The translations under genes were made by a program, and so were the position numbers. From an uncultured Lachnospiraceae bacterium (GTDB lineage: Bacteria > Bacillota > Clostridia > Lachnospirales > Lachnospiraceae): a DNA stretch of 64,000 nucleotides. The notes beneath the pieces were generated by a model. The model saw only the letters and a program-made list of their open reading frames with translations. It searched no databases and was not told the DNA's origin. The DNA lies in contig UQDA01000006.1 of assembly GCA_900539715.1 (NCBI GenBank), positions 1-64,000 on the forward strand, in the 5' to 3' direction. Positions 51,494-61,761 of this stretch are shown here, one piece after another (the stretch's first letter is position 1; every line of letters starts with the position of its first letter).

Positions 51494-52843
51494 TCAGAAA
51501 ATCCTTCTGACTGCCACAGGTGTTCTGTAATTCGCATCAGAAATCTTGATTCCGGTAGCCGCCGTACTCGCATGTACAATCTTGCCGTTTCCGATGTAAA
51601 TACCAACATGGCCGGAATAACATACCAAATCTCCTGCCTGTGCATTTGCAAGACTTCCCACATTATAGCCTACATGGCGGTCTGCCGATGAGGAATGCGG
51701 CAGCGATACGCCGAAATTCTTATATACGCTCATAACGAAACCGGAACAGTCCGCGCCGTTCGTCAGGCTCGTACCGCCGTATACGTAAGGATTGCCAACA
51801 AACTGTACTGCAAAATCAGCAACCGACTGACCCAGACCGGAGCCTGTTGAAACCGGAGCCGGAACAGCTTCCTCCTTCGGAGCTTCCGCAGGCGCACTGT
51901 TCTGTGCAGACTCCTGTGCCTTTTTCTCTCTTGCCTTTTCTTTCTCTCTCAAACGCTCTTCAGCTGCCTGTGCCGCTCTGCGTGCATCTTCCTTTGCCTT
52001 CTGTTCTTCTGCGAGTCTGGCTCTCTCTTCCTCAACGGATTCTGCCGTCACATATTCCGTTGCAACGATAACATAATCCTTGGATACCCATCCGTCGCCT
52101 TCTTCGATGCTTACCTTTACAAATCCGTTCTCTTCGTCCATAACGGAAAGCTCTTCGCCTCCCGGTACAAGTCCCAGAACAGATGCCTCAAGATCTGCCT
52201 CGCTTCTTACTTTTAAAGTCTCAGTATTAACGGTAGCAACCTTCTTGCCGACTTCATCCGCAATCTGCTTTGCCTCGTCGCCGCTCTTAAAGTATTCTGC
52301 CTTAACATAGCCTTCTACGCTGCCGGACTTCATCTGATACCAGTCTCCAGACTTTCCTATCAGGCTCCCGACAGAATTGTTATAAAGCTTTCCGACGATC
52401 TCTCCGTCTGTACCGGGGGTACTGCGGATATTCACATAGTCGTTGACCTGTGCGATAATAAGAACGTCCTCATCCTCAGCCCTTTTCTTATCTTCATCGG
52501 AAACCTTTGTTTCAGGCTCCTTGAGGATAGGCTCCACAGCTTCGATAATCTCTGTCTCGCCTTCTTTGGAAGTCTCTGCCTCGCCTTCCGCTGCTGTTTC
52601 CCCGGAAACCGCTCTTGTCTTATCGGAAGTATTCTCTTTACGCTTCTTTACTTCATCACGGATCTGAGAAACAGGAACGCCCTCATCCAGAACCAGACCT
52701 ACTCCTGCTGCCGGCATGATACCTGCTACCACAGGCGCTGCCTGCACATCTTTTCCTTTCCCCTCTGTCATGTACAGGCTGCCGGAAAACATTACCGCCA
52801 TTGCCATCGCACACACAGTTGCTCTGATAGTCTTATGTTTCAT
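51494..52843 (-). CDS. Secreted SH3/NlpC-P60 peptidoglycan hydrolase
   Basis: 449 residues: signal peptide (1-35), two bacterial SH3 domains (about 130-190 and 205-260, VNDYVNIRSTPGTDGEIVGK), an Ala/Glu-rich coiled linker (265-310), and a C-terminal NlpC/P60 domain with catalytic C366 (ADCSGFVMS), His in SGHVGIYIGNGKIVHAS. Cleaves D-Glu/iso-linked stem peptides in the wall. Preceded by a strong promoter. Confidence 0.93.
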   Translation of the reverse strand: MKHKTIRATVCAMAMAVMFSGSLYMTEGKGKDVQAAPVVAGIMPAAGVGLVLDEGVPVSQIRDEVKKRKENTSDKTRAVSGETAAEGEAETSKEGETEIIEAVEPILKEPETKVSDEDKKRAEDEDVLIIAQVNDYVNIRSTPGTDGEIVGKLYNNSVGSLIGKSGDWYQMKSGSVEGYVKAEYFKSGDEAKQIADEVGKKVATVNTETLKVRSEADLEASVLGLVPGGEELSVMDEENGFVKVSIEEGDGWVSKDYVIVATEYVTAESVEEERARLAEEQKAKEDARRAAQAAEERLREKEKAREKKAQESAQNSAPAEAPKEEAVPAPVSTGSGLGQSVADFAVQFVGNPYVYGGTSLTNGADCSGFVMSVYKNFGVSLPHSSSADRHVGYNVGSLANAQAGDLVCYSGHVGIYIGNGKIVHASTAATGIKISDANYRTPVAVRRIF

Positions 52844-52913
52844 GAGTATCCTCTGAATATATCTCTTTCAATCATTTGTTACATTTGTTACGAAATTATT
52901 AAATCCAAAAGTT

Positions 52914-52942
52914 ACTATAACATGCGGCGCTGTTTTTGTCAA
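52914..52942 (-). promoter_or_regulatory. Promoter of the NlpC/P60 gene
   Basis: TTGACA, 17-bp spacer, TATAGT on the minus strand; leader about 65 nt. Confidence 0.8.
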
Positions 52943-53020
52943 TTCCCGTACCTTTTAATCTGTATCATTTTTTGTGTCTTTTTTATGAACATATTGTGTC
53001 TTTTTGTGAAGCTGCACAAA

Positions 53021-53062
53021 ACAGCTGCGGACTGCTATAGTCATTATGCAGTCCGCAGCTGT
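53021..53062 (-). terminator. Terminator of trxB
   Basis: Perfect 15-bp stem (ACAGCTGCGGACTGC with its complement), 12-nt loop, TTTT on the minus strand. Confidence 0.8.
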
Positions 53063-53100
53063 TACAAATCTGTCTTTTTCCATCAATTTCCAAAAAAGGC

Positions 53101-54018
53101 TCAAATTCCCTTCTCCGTAAAATATTCCTGCACCGATGTTACCGCATTCGCACCGTCTGCGACTGCCGTTACAATCTGGCGCAGCTTTTTCGTACGAACG
53201 TCCCCCGCAGCGAAAATACCGGGCACATTTGTACGGCAGTCCTCTCCTGCCTTGATATATCCGCCCTCATCCATCTCCAGCGGATGGGAAAATACATGGG
53301 TGTTCGGAGTGATACCTACCGCAATGAACACGCCATCCAGCGCTTTTTTCCCGGTTTCACCTGTCTTTGTGTTTTTCAGGACAATGCCTGATACCATTTC
53401 GTCCCCTTCTATCTCTTCTACCACACTGTCCCATATCACTTCCACATTCGGCAGGGAAAAGAGCTGTTCCTGAAGGATTCTTGCCGCGCGCAGTTCATCC
53501 CTTCTGTGTACCAGATAAACCTTTTCACAAAATCTCGCCAAAAAGATCGCATCCTCCACCGCAACATCGCCGCCGCCTATCACCGCTGTTGTTTTCTTTC
53601 TAAAGAATGCGCCGTCACAGGTTGCACAATAGGAAATGCCCCTTCCTGCAAGCCGCTCCTCACCGGGAACCCCAAGCTTACGGTGCGCCGCTCCGGAAGC
53701 CACGATGACAGCTTTTGCCTCTAAATCTCCCTTTGACGTCTTTACAAGCTTTTTATCGCCTTTATCCTCTATTGCGATAACATCCGCCTCCTGAAACTCT
53801 GCGCCCAGCTTATCCGCGTGCTCCCGAAACTGCATCCCCATATCAAAACCATTGATGCCGGGAAGCCCCAGATAATTATCCACCTCATAGGTATTGAGCA
53901 CCTGTCCTCCGCTCATAGGCTGCTTCTCTACGACCACAGTATCCAGCCCTGCCCGTTTTCCATATATCGCCGCTCCCAGTCCTGCCGGACCCGAGCCGAT
54001 TATTATCAGATCATGCAT
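53101..54018 (-). CDS. trxB: Thioredoxin-disulfide reductase
   Basis: 305 residues: FAD-binding GSGPAG (8-13), NADPH-binding GGGDVAVEDA, and the redox pair CATC (C131, C134) in ISYCATCDGAF. It reduces thioredoxin with NADPH. Start has an RBS (GAGGAGAAA) upstream. Monocistronic by its own terminator. Confidence 0.95.
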   Translation of the reverse strand: MHDLIIIGSGPAGLGAAIYGKRAGLDTVVVEKQPMSGGQVLNTYEVDNYLGLPGINGFDMGMQFREHADKLGAEFQEADVIAIEDKGDKKLVKTSKGDLEAKAVIVASGAAHRKLGVPGEERLAGRGISYCATCDGAFFRKKTTAVIGGGDVAVEDAIFLARFCEKVYLVHRRDELRAARILQEQLFSLPNVEVIWDSVVEEIEGDEMVSGIVLKNTKTGETGKKALDGVFIAVGITPNTHVFSHPLEMDEGGYIKAGEDCRTNVPGIFAAGDVRTKKLRQIVTAVADGANAVTSVQEYFTEKGI

Positions 54019-54180
54019 ATTTTTCTCCTCTCTACCTCCGCTGAAAGCTTTTCACGAATCTCTTTTTCTGGCATCAGTATACGCAAAATACCGTTATTTT
54101 ACAAGTGACTTCGTCACACTTGACAAAAAGGTGCCGCAATATCTAATTTGATATCACAACACCCTTTTCTGTTTCACTAT

Positions 54181-54492
54181 TTATTTTTGATATTTTTGGC
54201 CTTTCCAAAACAATAGAAATATAAGTGCGATCAGGGAAACTCCTCCCGGCAGAAACCATTTGAAAATCTGCGCTGTATCTCCCGTATCTGTTGATTCCGG
54301 AATATTCTCTTCGCTCTGCGAAGGTTCAATCAGCTGCATTTTCCCATCCTTATCATTGCTGATGCTTCCGGTTAATACGGAACCGTTTTCCTGATCGGGA
54401 TGATTTTCATTTTCCGAACCGTTTCCCGTTTCAGGATGTCTGATTTTTACATTTTTTATTTTAATGTAACTGTCGTCTTGCAGTTTTAACAC
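54181..54492 (-). pseudogene. C-terminal remnant of a cell-surface protein
   Basis: The frame codes for a Ser/Thr/Glu-rich stalk, then a membrane helix (WFLPGGVSLIALIFLLFW) and a basic tail, like the end of a wall-anchored protein. No ATG or RBS: the frame is open 15 codons further upstream to an in-frame stop and then no continuation is seen. Called a 5'-truncated remnant. Confidence 0.55.
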
Positions 54493-54766
54493 TGCGCTTT
54501 CGGTCTCTGTTCGGTCATAGATCCTCTTTGATAAAAATCGCTACTGTTTGCTGACCTGTTGAAAATTTTACCGGGAAAAAGAGGTCTGCTCACCGCCGGA
54601 TTACATTCTCACACCTGAAACGGCAAACATTTGAGGCTGATATGAACAACAACAAAACTCCTTCAACAAACGAAATCCGGATAAATTTCCATTGTTACGA
54701 ATATCTGGAGCTGTTATAATATTCAGCGAAAACAGACACGAAAAAGATTTTAGCTGAGGAAAAGAC

Positions 54767-55087
54767 ATGGCATCAAGCAAGGAATATTTAGATTTCATTT
54801 TAGAACAGTTATCCGAGTTAGAAGAAATTACTTATCGAGCTATGATGGGAGAATTTATTATTTATTATCATGGAAAGATTGCAGGCGGTATCTATGATGA
54901 CAGGCTGCTCGTAAAACCAGTGAGCTCAGCCATCCGTTATATGCCGACAGCTCCCTTTGAATCACCTTATGAAGGGGCAAAAGAAATGCTGTTAGTTGAA
55001 GAAGTTGATAATAAGGAATTTTTAACAGGCTTATTTCATGCCATATATGACGAACTGCCCGCCCCAAAACCAAAAAGAAAGAAATAG
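54767..55087 (+). CDS. TfoX N-terminal domain protein
   Basis: 106 residues with the TfoX_N fold pattern (LEEITYRAMMGEFIIYYHGK, GGIYDDRLLVKP). In Gram-negatives this domain is part of the competence regulator Sxy; in Firmicutes the short version is common and uncharacterised. RBS GAGGAAAAGAC upstream. Lysine-rich end. Confidence 0.8.
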   Translation: MASSKEYLDFILEQLSELEEITYRAMMGEFIIYYHGKIAGGIYDDRLLVKPVSSAIRYMPTAPFESPYEGAKEMLLVEEVDNKEFLTGLFHAIYDELPAPKPKRKK

Positions 55088-55168
55088 TCCCTGCTCCTCC
55101 GCCTGCAGCCCCTCACTCCACATGCTGTTCTTATCCAATAATGATTTTATCTCAGGAGAAATTCAGAC

Positions 55169-55936
55169 ATGACAAATAACGAAATATTTCATATCGCACT
55201 GCAGCAGTCCGCCTGTGACTGCAACTGCATGCCGGAAGACTTTTTATCCGGCAAAAACAAGGTCGTTTTATCCCAAAAGTCCGAAAACGCGCGGGCATAT
55301 CTTGAACTTCCGTTTGAATGCGACCTGGTTTCATACGGAAACAATATCGTCGCTCAGGTCAGCCCGCGGATGCGTGAGACCATAGAATGGTACATAAACA
55401 AATATCCGGTAGAGCATTGCTTTGAATCGCCGAATGTGATAGCCCTGAACGAAAAACTTGCAGCCTTCGGATATAAAGTCTGCTTTATGGCAGAATACTT
55501 TCTTCCGGACTTAAATGCACTCAGACCGCTGTCCTGCGGATATGAACTCCGTATCCTGCACCCGGAGGATTTTGAGCCGTACTATACGGAGGAATGGAAC
55601 AACGCCTTATGCGAAAAAAGAAAGCATCTGGACAAGCTTGCCGTCGGCGCATTCGATGGTCAAAAGCTGGTCGGGCTCGCAGGCTGCTCTGCCGACTGCG
55701 AGATGATGTATCAGATAGGCGTAGACGTCCTTCCCGAATATAGAAAAAGGGGCATTGCATCCGCAATTACGAGCACACTCGCTCTTGAAACATTAAAACT
55801 CGGCAAAGTCCCCTTTTACTGCGCCGCATGGTCAAACATCAAATCCGTCCGCAACGCGCTCAAATGCGGTTTCCGTCCCGCCTGGGTGGAATTGACCGCA
55901 AGAGAAGCCGCCTTCGTTGACAATCTGAACAAATAA
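55169..55936 (+). CDS. GNAT family N-acetyltransferase
   Basis: 255 residues with a GNAT domain in the C-terminal half: YQIGVDVLPEYRKRGIASAI (acetyl-CoA pyrophosphate-binding loop near 190-205) and the YCAAWSNIKSVRNALKCGF C-terminal motif. The N-terminal 100 residues are an extra domain with unclear role. AGGAG upstream. Co-directional with the SDR 15 nt downstream. Confidence 0.85.
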   Translation: MTNNEIFHIALQQSACDCNCMPEDFLSGKNKVVLSQKSENARAYLELPFECDLVSYGNNIVAQVSPRMRETIEWYINKYPVEHCFESPNVIALNEKLAAFGYKVCFMAEYFLPDLNALRPLSCGYELRILHPEDFEPYYTEEWNNALCEKRKHLDKLAVGAFDGQKLVGLAGCSADCEMMYQIGVDVLPEYRKRGIASAITSTLALETLKLGKVPFYCAAWSNIKSVRNALKCGFRPAWVELTAREAAFVDNLNK

Positions 55937-55951
55937 AAAAGGAGCATCCAA

Positions 55952-56710
55952 ATGAATACCCCTGATACACTCTTTTTCGGACAGCCTTCTGTCCGCCCTA
56001 TTGCCCTTATCACCGGCGCATCCCGCGGCATAGGCGCCGCTATCGCCCGCACCTTTGCACAGGCAGGCTTCGACCTTATCCTTACCTGTATCCACAACAG
56101 GGAACAGTTGGAAAAGCTGTGCGAAGACCTGTCCTCCGAGCATGGCGTCTGCGCCGTGCCTTTCTGCGGCGATATGGGGGATTTTGACACGGTAGAACGG
56201 CTTTTTTCATCCATCCGCCGTCTCGATGTCCTCGTCAACAACGCCGGTATCTCCCACATTGGACTGCTTTCCGATATGACTCCCGGAGAGTGGCGCAGGC
56301 TCATGGCAACCAATCTGGACGCCTGCTTTTACACATGCAGGCTCGCAGTGCCGCTGATGGTCCGCGAGCATTCCGGGCGCATCATCAATATCTCCTCCAT
56401 CTGGGGAAATGCAGGCGCTTCCATGGAAGCTGCATATTCCGCTTCAAAAGGTGCGGTCAACAGCCTCACAAAAGCGCTCGCCAAGGAGCTTGCTCCCAGT
56501 AATATCCCGGTAAATGCTATCGCCTGCGGTGTTATCGACACAGATATGAACCGCTGTTTTTCCGAGGAAGAGATGCAGCTGCTCATCGAAGAAATACCCG
56601 CCGACCGTTTGGGCCGGCCTGAGGAGGTAGCTGCGCTCGCCCTGCAGCTCACGCAGTCACCAACCTATCTGACCGGTCAGATCATCACCATAGACGGCGG
56701 ATTCCTGTAG
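55952..56710 (+). CDS. Short-chain dehydrogenase/reductase (FabG-like)
   Basis: 252 residues: TGASRGIG (21-28), NNAGIS, catalytic S-Y162-K166 (YSASK), C-terminal ITIDGGF. NADPH-dependent reductase of the 3-oxoacyl-ACP reductase type; in some Firmicutes similar proteins reduce the EF-P modification, so substrate is open. RBS AAAGGAG. Confidence 0.85.
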   Translation: MNTPDTLFFGQPSVRPIALITGASRGIGAAIARTFAQAGFDLILTCIHNREQLEKLCEDLSSEHGVCAVPFCGDMGDFDTVERLFSSIRRLDVLVNNAGISHIGLLSDMTPGEWRRLMATNLDACFYTCRLAVPLMVREHSGRIINISSIWGNAGASMEAAYSASKGAVNSLTKALAKELAPSNIPVNAIACGVIDTDMNRCFSEEEMQLLIEEIPADRLGRPEEVAALALQLTQSPTYLTGQIITIDGGFL

Positions 56711-56725
56711 TCATCGTCTCAGACC

Positions 56726-57130
56726 TTATCTTTTTCCCAGCCCTTTCGGAAACGGCTTCTGCTCGTTTTTCTGCTGTATCTGCTGCCTGCGGAGTATCAT
56801 CTTCCGAAGCAGATACACAATATACCCTGTTTCCAGATAGTTGAGCTCCAGACTAAAGCTCACCGTCTGATAAAGTGCCAGCTCGGATATCAGATACAGC
56901 GCCACCGCGATGACCGGCATATACGCGCCCAGCTTGCCCATGTAGTTTGCCTGCCATCCCACAACCGCCATGTATATCTGGTTTATTATCACCAGAATCA
57001 TCAGTGTTCCCGTTGCCTTTGTTTCCTCAGGCAGCAGTCCAAAGAGCAGCGGTGCGATAAAAAACAGTACCGCCGCTCCTGCTGCCAGCCCTATCAGACG
57101 TATTTTATTTTCTTTTATGATAGTCAGCAT
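56726..57130 (-). CDS. Four-helix membrane protein, unknown
   Basis: 134 residues with four membrane segments (LIGLAAGAAVLFFIAPLLFG, TLMILVIINQIYMAVVG, MPVIAVALYLISELALY and a shorter one) and a basic C-terminal tail. No recognised family. Divergent from the SDR and 34 nt downstream of the ABC exporter on the same strand, so probably co-transcribed with it. Confidence 0.55.
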   Translation of the reverse strand: MLTIIKENKIRLIGLAAGAAVLFFIAPLLFGLLPEETKATGTLMILVIINQIYMAVVGWQANYMGKLGAYMPVIAVALYLISELALYQTVSFSLELNYLETGYIVYLLRKMILRRQQIQQKNEQKPFPKGLGKR

Positions 57131-57164
57131 TCCAATCCCTCCATCGCTGCCTGATAAACTTTCC

Positions 57165-59030
57165 TTATGACTGCAGCGCCTTTAATTCGTAAAAATAACC
57201 TTTCTTTTCCATCAGCTCTTCATAGCTTCCCACTTCTACTATCCTGCCTTCCTTCATGGCAACTATCCTGTCCGCATTGCGTATTGTGGAAAGACGATGA
57301 GCCACCAGAAACGTGGTGCAGTTTTTCATCATATTATTAGTTGCTTCCTGCACCTTTTTCTCGGAAGCAGAATCCAGAGCGCTGGTCGCCTCGTCAAATA
57401 CGATGATCTTCGGTCTTCTGATAAGCGCCCTTGCGATTGAAATCCTCTGTCTCTGACCGCCGGAAAGCTTATCTCCGTGCTCGCCCAGCTGCGTATGGAT
57501 ACCGTACGGCAGCTTTGCTATCATATCATCCAGGCCTACCTCCCGGATGACTTCCATCACATCTGCTTCCGACACATTTTTTAACCCATAGGTAATGTTA
57601 TCCATTATTGTTCCGGAAAACAGTATCGTATTCTGCGGCACAACCGCTATCTGATGACGGTATTCATTGATGTCAAGGTTTACCATATTGATGCGGTCAA
57701 TGAGTACTTTTCCGTTGGTCGGCGGGATAAAGCCTATCAAAAGATTTAAGACCGTCGATTTACCCGCGCCCGATTCTCCGACAAAGGCAATGCTCTCGCC
57801 CGGCTTTACCGTCAGCGTAAAGTCTTTCAATATCCACTTATCACTGCCGGGATATTTAAAGTCCACATTCACGAACTCTACGCCGCCCTTTAACTCTCCC
57901 AGAGGCACGATGGAATTGTTCGTTTCCACCTGCGTTTCTCCCATGATGTCACCGATGGATTTTACCGATTCCAGCCCTTTGCTTATCTGGGGATAGATGC
58001 TTATCAGCGTGGATATCTGCCCTACCAGAGACCCGAAATAGGTCTGGTATAAAACAACCTCACCGACACTTATCTTTCCCTTCACAGCCAGATAACCGGT
58101 AAATGCAAGACATATTATCTGAAATGCCTGAAATACCACCCAGTTAACTGCGCCGAACAGAGCATTTACCAGATCCAGATTATATCCTCTGTTCACGATC
58201 CGGGTCAGATGAGTATTCATCTTACTGATTTCTTCTTCCTGAAGCCCATGTGCACGCGCTACCGGGATCATTTCCAGCATCTCTGCAACTGCTCCCTGCG
58301 TATTTTCCATTTCACTTCTGAATTCCTGATTTTTCTCCGCTACAGGCTTTTTAAAAGCGCGCATCGTCAGCACCGCAAAGGGCACGACAACGATGAAAAA
58401 CAGAAAAACCGCCGGACTTTTCCTCAGTGTTATCACTATAACTACGGAAATATCCAGCACAAAGAAAAACAGCGTTTTGAACACCTGATTCAAAAGCTCC
58501 GTTACATTTTCCACATCTCTCATTATCTTGGACTGCAGCCGCCCCGACTGCACTTCCTTATGGAACATGATAGAGAGCTGTTGAAGCTTCCTGACCATCG
58601 CATTTCGCAGCGATCCTTCTATGCTTCTGTTCACACTGGCATATTCCTTTGTTGCCAGATAGTTCGTTCCGGCGTTCTGGATGATAAATATGAGCGCTAT
58701 CAGAAGATTGAACAAAATTATCTCCAGCGCATTCGCGTCCGGGTTTGTCGCCGCATTGATGATATTGCTTGTCACTATCGGTATCACCCATACCGGCGAA
58801 CGCTGCAGTATCAGAAAAAAGCCCGACAACGCCAGCTTTTTCTGAGTCCCCTTATAAAAGCTGCATAAAATCTTGACCGGATGGTTACGGTTTGTGGAAT
58901 ACGTATGAAGATATTCCTGAAACCGTTCCAGCCCTTCCTCCGGTACGCCCCTGCGGTCAGCCCAGCGCACCCGTGACTTTTTGGGTTTTGCCTCCTGCGG
59001 GGAAGGCTCTCCCTTCTTATGAAACATCAT
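57165..59030 (-). CDS. ABC exporter (single-chain permease plus ATPase)
   Basis: 621 residues: cytoplasmic N-terminus, six membrane helices (about 75-350), and an ATPase with Walker A GESGAGKST (about 415), signature LSGGQRQR and Walker B IIVFDEATSA. Homodimeric or paired with another subunit; a multidrug or lipid exporter role is typical. ATG with GAGGACAAG upstream. Confidence 0.88.
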   Translation of the reverse strand: MMFHKKGEPSPQEAKPKKSRVRWADRRGVPEEGLERFQEYLHTYSTNRNHPVKILCSFYKGTQKKLALSGFFLILQRSPVWVIPIVTSNIINAATNPDANALEIILFNLLIALIFIIQNAGTNYLATKEYASVNRSIEGSLRNAMVRKLQQLSIMFHKEVQSGRLQSKIMRDVENVTELLNQVFKTLFFFVLDISVVIVITLRKSPAVFLFFIVVVPFAVLTMRAFKKPVAEKNQEFRSEMENTQGAVAEMLEMIPVARAHGLQEEEISKMNTHLTRIVNRGYNLDLVNALFGAVNWVVFQAFQIICLAFTGYLAVKGKISVGEVVLYQTYFGSLVGQISTLISIYPQISKGLESVKSIGDIMGETQVETNNSIVPLGELKGGVEFVNVDFKYPGSDKWILKDFTLTVKPGESIAFVGESGAGKSTVLNLLIGFIPPTNGKVLIDRINMVNLDINEYRHQIAVVPQNTILFSGTIMDNITYGLKNVSEADVMEVIREVGLDDMIAKLPYGIHTQLGEHGDKLSGGQRQRISIARALIRRPKIIVFDEATSALDSASEKKVQEATNNMMKNCTTFLVAHRLSTIRNADRIVAMKEGRIVEVGSYEELMEKKGYFYELKALQS

Positions 59031-59060
59031 CTTGTCCTCTCACTTCCGCCGAATAAACGG

Positions 59061-59102
59061 CAAAGGCCGCAGCGCCCAACGCGTTGACGGCTGCAGCCTT
59101 TG
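59061..59102 (-). terminator. Hairpin after the GH2 gene
   Basis: 13-bp stem with one mismatch (CAAAGGCCGCAGC with its near complement). The T-tract is weak; it separates the GH2 and ABC genes. Confidence 0.5.
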
Positions 59103-59133
59103 TAAAAACAATATTTTCCTGACAGGCAGGAGC

Positions 59134-61671
59134 TTATCTGATGTCAAATACGCTGCGCAGACGCAGGTTTTCTGTGCTGCCGGAAAGGATCTTCACACGC
59201 TTTTCGTCAGCATTTAAGTCAAAGTAGTTATCGGAGAGCACCAGATCCTCGTTTTCATTCAGGATTTCTACGCTCTTTGCATAGGTCTTGGCAGAAACGA
59301 CTATCTCATCGCCTTCGATACGGTAGGACAGTTCCGGATCCTCATATCTGAAATATTTCGGATAGGAGAAGTTCACCGTTCCGTTGGAAACCACTTCACC
59401 GTCGCATATCAGCTCATAGCTTACATACTCAGAGAAGATATCCGCATTCGGGAATTCCACCTTATCCAGCCATACGCTCGTCAGCGCAGGAACAACAAGC
59501 TCCTTTTCGCCGCTCTCGGAAAGAACTTCGCCCTTCGGATTTCTCAGCGCCCAACGCACGGTTACCTTCTTATCGCTCATCGTCTCGTTGGAAACATTTA
59601 AGCGAATAGATTTTTCAAATACGAAATGCTCTCTGTTCATGTTTGCTTCCGCACTCATCATGCCCTGTTCCTCACAGGAGATCATCAGCGGTGCAAAGAA
59701 CCGTTTTGCATAATAATGCAGTGCCTTTAAGCGTCCGCTGTAATCGATGGAGGACCAAGAGATTACCGGCCAGCAATCATTCAGCTGCCAGTACACCGCA
59801 CCCATGCAGCGGCCTCTGTTGCGGCGGAAATGCTCTACGCCATAGCGGATGCCGTCAGCCTGCAGAAGCTGGGACGCATATACAAAAGTCGGGAAACCAT
59901 TGGGATATTTGTATGTCTGCTGCATGTATCCCATAATCTTTCCGCATGCGCCGTACTGACGCTCATGCTTCTCCATGATATAGGAGAAAGGATTCATATC
60001 TGCCGGATCATCTGTAAATGTCTCGATCGTCTTCACGGACGGGAATGCCTGGAAGCCGAACTCAGACAGATAACGGAAGAAATACTGGCGGTACTCTGTG
60101 AACGGACGGTTTCCATGCCATACGCTCCAGTAATGAACGTCTCCGCGATCAGGGTCGTTGGGCTTGTCAAAGCTTCCGCCTGAGGACGGGCTTGCCGGCC
60201 AGTAGAACGCCTGAGGATCGAGCTCATGTACGATTTCAGGGATGATGCGCTCATACATGAACAGATAATCGCGCACTTCCGTATCCTTTGTCACCCACTC
60301 GTTGCGTGCGCCCACAAACATTTCCATTTCGTTATTGCCGCACCATAAGCCAAGAGATGCATGATGACGGATACGCTTCACATTTTCAATAAACTCCTGA
60401 CGGATATTCGCCTCAAATTCAGGCGTCAGCTCGTAAACGGAGCATGCGAACATGAAGTCCTGCCATACCATCAGACCCAGCTCGTCACAGATATCATAGA
60501 ACCAGTCGGACGGATAATAGCCGCCGCCCCATACGCGTACGGAGTTGAAGTTTGCAAATTTACCTTTTTCCAGAAGCTTTCTGGTCGTCTCAGGTGTCAC
60601 GCGGCCAAGCAGGTTATCCTCGGGAATATAGTCTGCGCCCATCGCAAATACGTCTACACCGTTGACCTGATGTGCGAAGCACTCGCCCCACTCATCCTTT
60701 TCGATATGCATGGTCATAGTGCGCAGACCGATGCGCTTGCACCACTCATCCAGCTTCTTGCCGTCGCAGAATAACGTAACCTTTACCTGATACAGATTCT
60801 GCTCACCGTAACCGTTCGGCCACCACAGCTTGGGTTCGCCTATCTTTACCTGTACCGGAGAATTCTCATATACGCTCACGGAACCGTCAGGCGCTGTAAT
60901 CTCTACCGTATAGCTGAAATCCTTGCCGCACTTTTTGCATACAAAACCGCCGGTCACATCTTTCAGAGCAGGCCCGTGCTCCTCGTTACCAACTGTCTCC
61001 TGCTCCACCTTAAATGTCAAAGTTACAGATTTTGTAACAGGGCGCACTGTTCCGGGCTCTGTCTCACCGGTACGCTCATGATCCTGTAAGATCAGAACGT
61101 TATCGATTCTTGCGGTATTAATGCCAAGCAGAGATACCGGTCTGAAAATACCTGCATCAGGAAGATGTGCACCCCAGTCCCAGCCAAATCCGTAATGAGC
61201 TTTACGAAGATGCATGAAGCCCTCAAAGGTATCATCATTTCCGAGAGTACGGCATTTCTTGAATGCCTCCCTTATCCACTTGTTAGGAGAATGCAGGATA
61301 ACTTTCAGTTCGTTGTCCTTATCTTGCAAGATTTCCTTCACATCGTATTCCCAGATGCGGTGCATACTGATAGGACTTCCCAGATGCACGCCGTTCAGAT
61401 AAACGTCAGCAACCGTATCGATACCGTCAAAGTGCAGTACAACTCGGTCGTTATCCAGAATACCTTCTTCACAGTCGAAGTTGGAAACGTACTCGTAATC
61501 CTCCTCCATCAGCTCGCAGGCATCATTTTCATTATCCTTCCAGAAAGGATCTTCCATTTTTTTGTTTGCCAGCAGGTCGCCGTAAACGCTGCCAGGCACA
61601 GTTGCAGGGAGCAGCTGCGTCGTACCGACCTGCCGCATTTCCCAGTTTTCGTGTAAAAGCTGTGTCTTCAT
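59134..61671 (-). CDS. Beta-mannosidase (GH2)
   Basis: 845 residues, multi-domain GH2 layout: N-terminal sugar-binding domain, immunoglobulin-like domain, TIM barrel with acid/base E448 in LWCGNNEMEMF and nucleophile E537 in YLSEFGFQAFPS, and C-terminal beta domains. An unusual CxxC pair (FVCKKCGKDF) lies in a loop near residue 245. No signal peptide; cytoplasmic mannosidase acting on imported oligosaccharide. Operon with GH20 and GH3. Confidence 0.9.
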   Translation of the reverse strand: MKTQLLHENWEMRQVGTTQLLPATVPGSVYGDLLANKKMEDPFWKDNENDACELMEEDYEYVSNFDCEEGILDNDRVVLHFDGIDTVADVYLNGVHLGSPISMHRIWEYDVKEILQDKDNELKVILHSPNKWIREAFKKCRTLGNDDTFEGFMHLRKAHYGFGWDWGAHLPDAGIFRPVSLLGINTARIDNVLILQDHERTGETEPGTVRPVTKSVTLTFKVEQETVGNEEHGPALKDVTGGFVCKKCGKDFSYTVEITAPDGSVSVYENSPVQVKIGEPKLWWPNGYGEQNLYQVKVTLFCDGKKLDEWCKRIGLRTMTMHIEKDEWGECFAHQVNGVDVFAMGADYIPEDNLLGRVTPETTRKLLEKGKFANFNSVRVWGGGYYPSDWFYDICDELGLMVWQDFMFACSVYELTPEFEANIRQEFIENVKRIRHHASLGLWCGNNEMEMFVGARNEWVTKDTEVRDYLFMYERIIPEIVHELDPQAFYWPASPSSGGSFDKPNDPDRGDVHYWSVWHGNRPFTEYRQYFFRYLSEFGFQAFPSVKTIETFTDDPADMNPFSYIMEKHERQYGACGKIMGYMQQTYKYPNGFPTFVYASQLLQADGIRYGVEHFRRNRGRCMGAVYWQLNDCWPVISWSSIDYSGRLKALHYYAKRFFAPLMISCEEQGMMSAEANMNREHFVFEKSIRLNVSNETMSDKKVTVRWALRNPKGEVLSESGEKELVVPALTSVWLDKVEFPNADIFSEYVSYELICDGEVVSNGTVNFSYPKYFRYEDPELSYRIEGDEIVVSAKTYAKSVEILNENEDLVLSDNYFDLNADEKRVKILSGSTENLRLRSVFDIR

Positions 61672-61692
61672 TTAATACTCCTTTCTCTCCCT

Positions 61693-61717
61693 GCGGGCGT
61701 CCGTTTCTGACGCCCGC
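61693..61717. repeat. Intergenic hairpin in the glycosidase operon
   Basis: GCGGGCGTC with GACGCCCGC, 7-nt loop, between GH20 and GH2; likely an mRNA-stability or processing element rather than a full terminator. Confidence 0.5.
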
Positions 61718-61761
61718 GGGCAGAACGCCCCTGCAGACCGGGGCTTTGTCCTGCCAGTCTT

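Noticed and set aside
58209..58868. 219-residue reading frame on the plus strand
   Set aside because: Antisense of the ABC exporter; His/Arg/Tyr-rich composition typical of a reverse frame.
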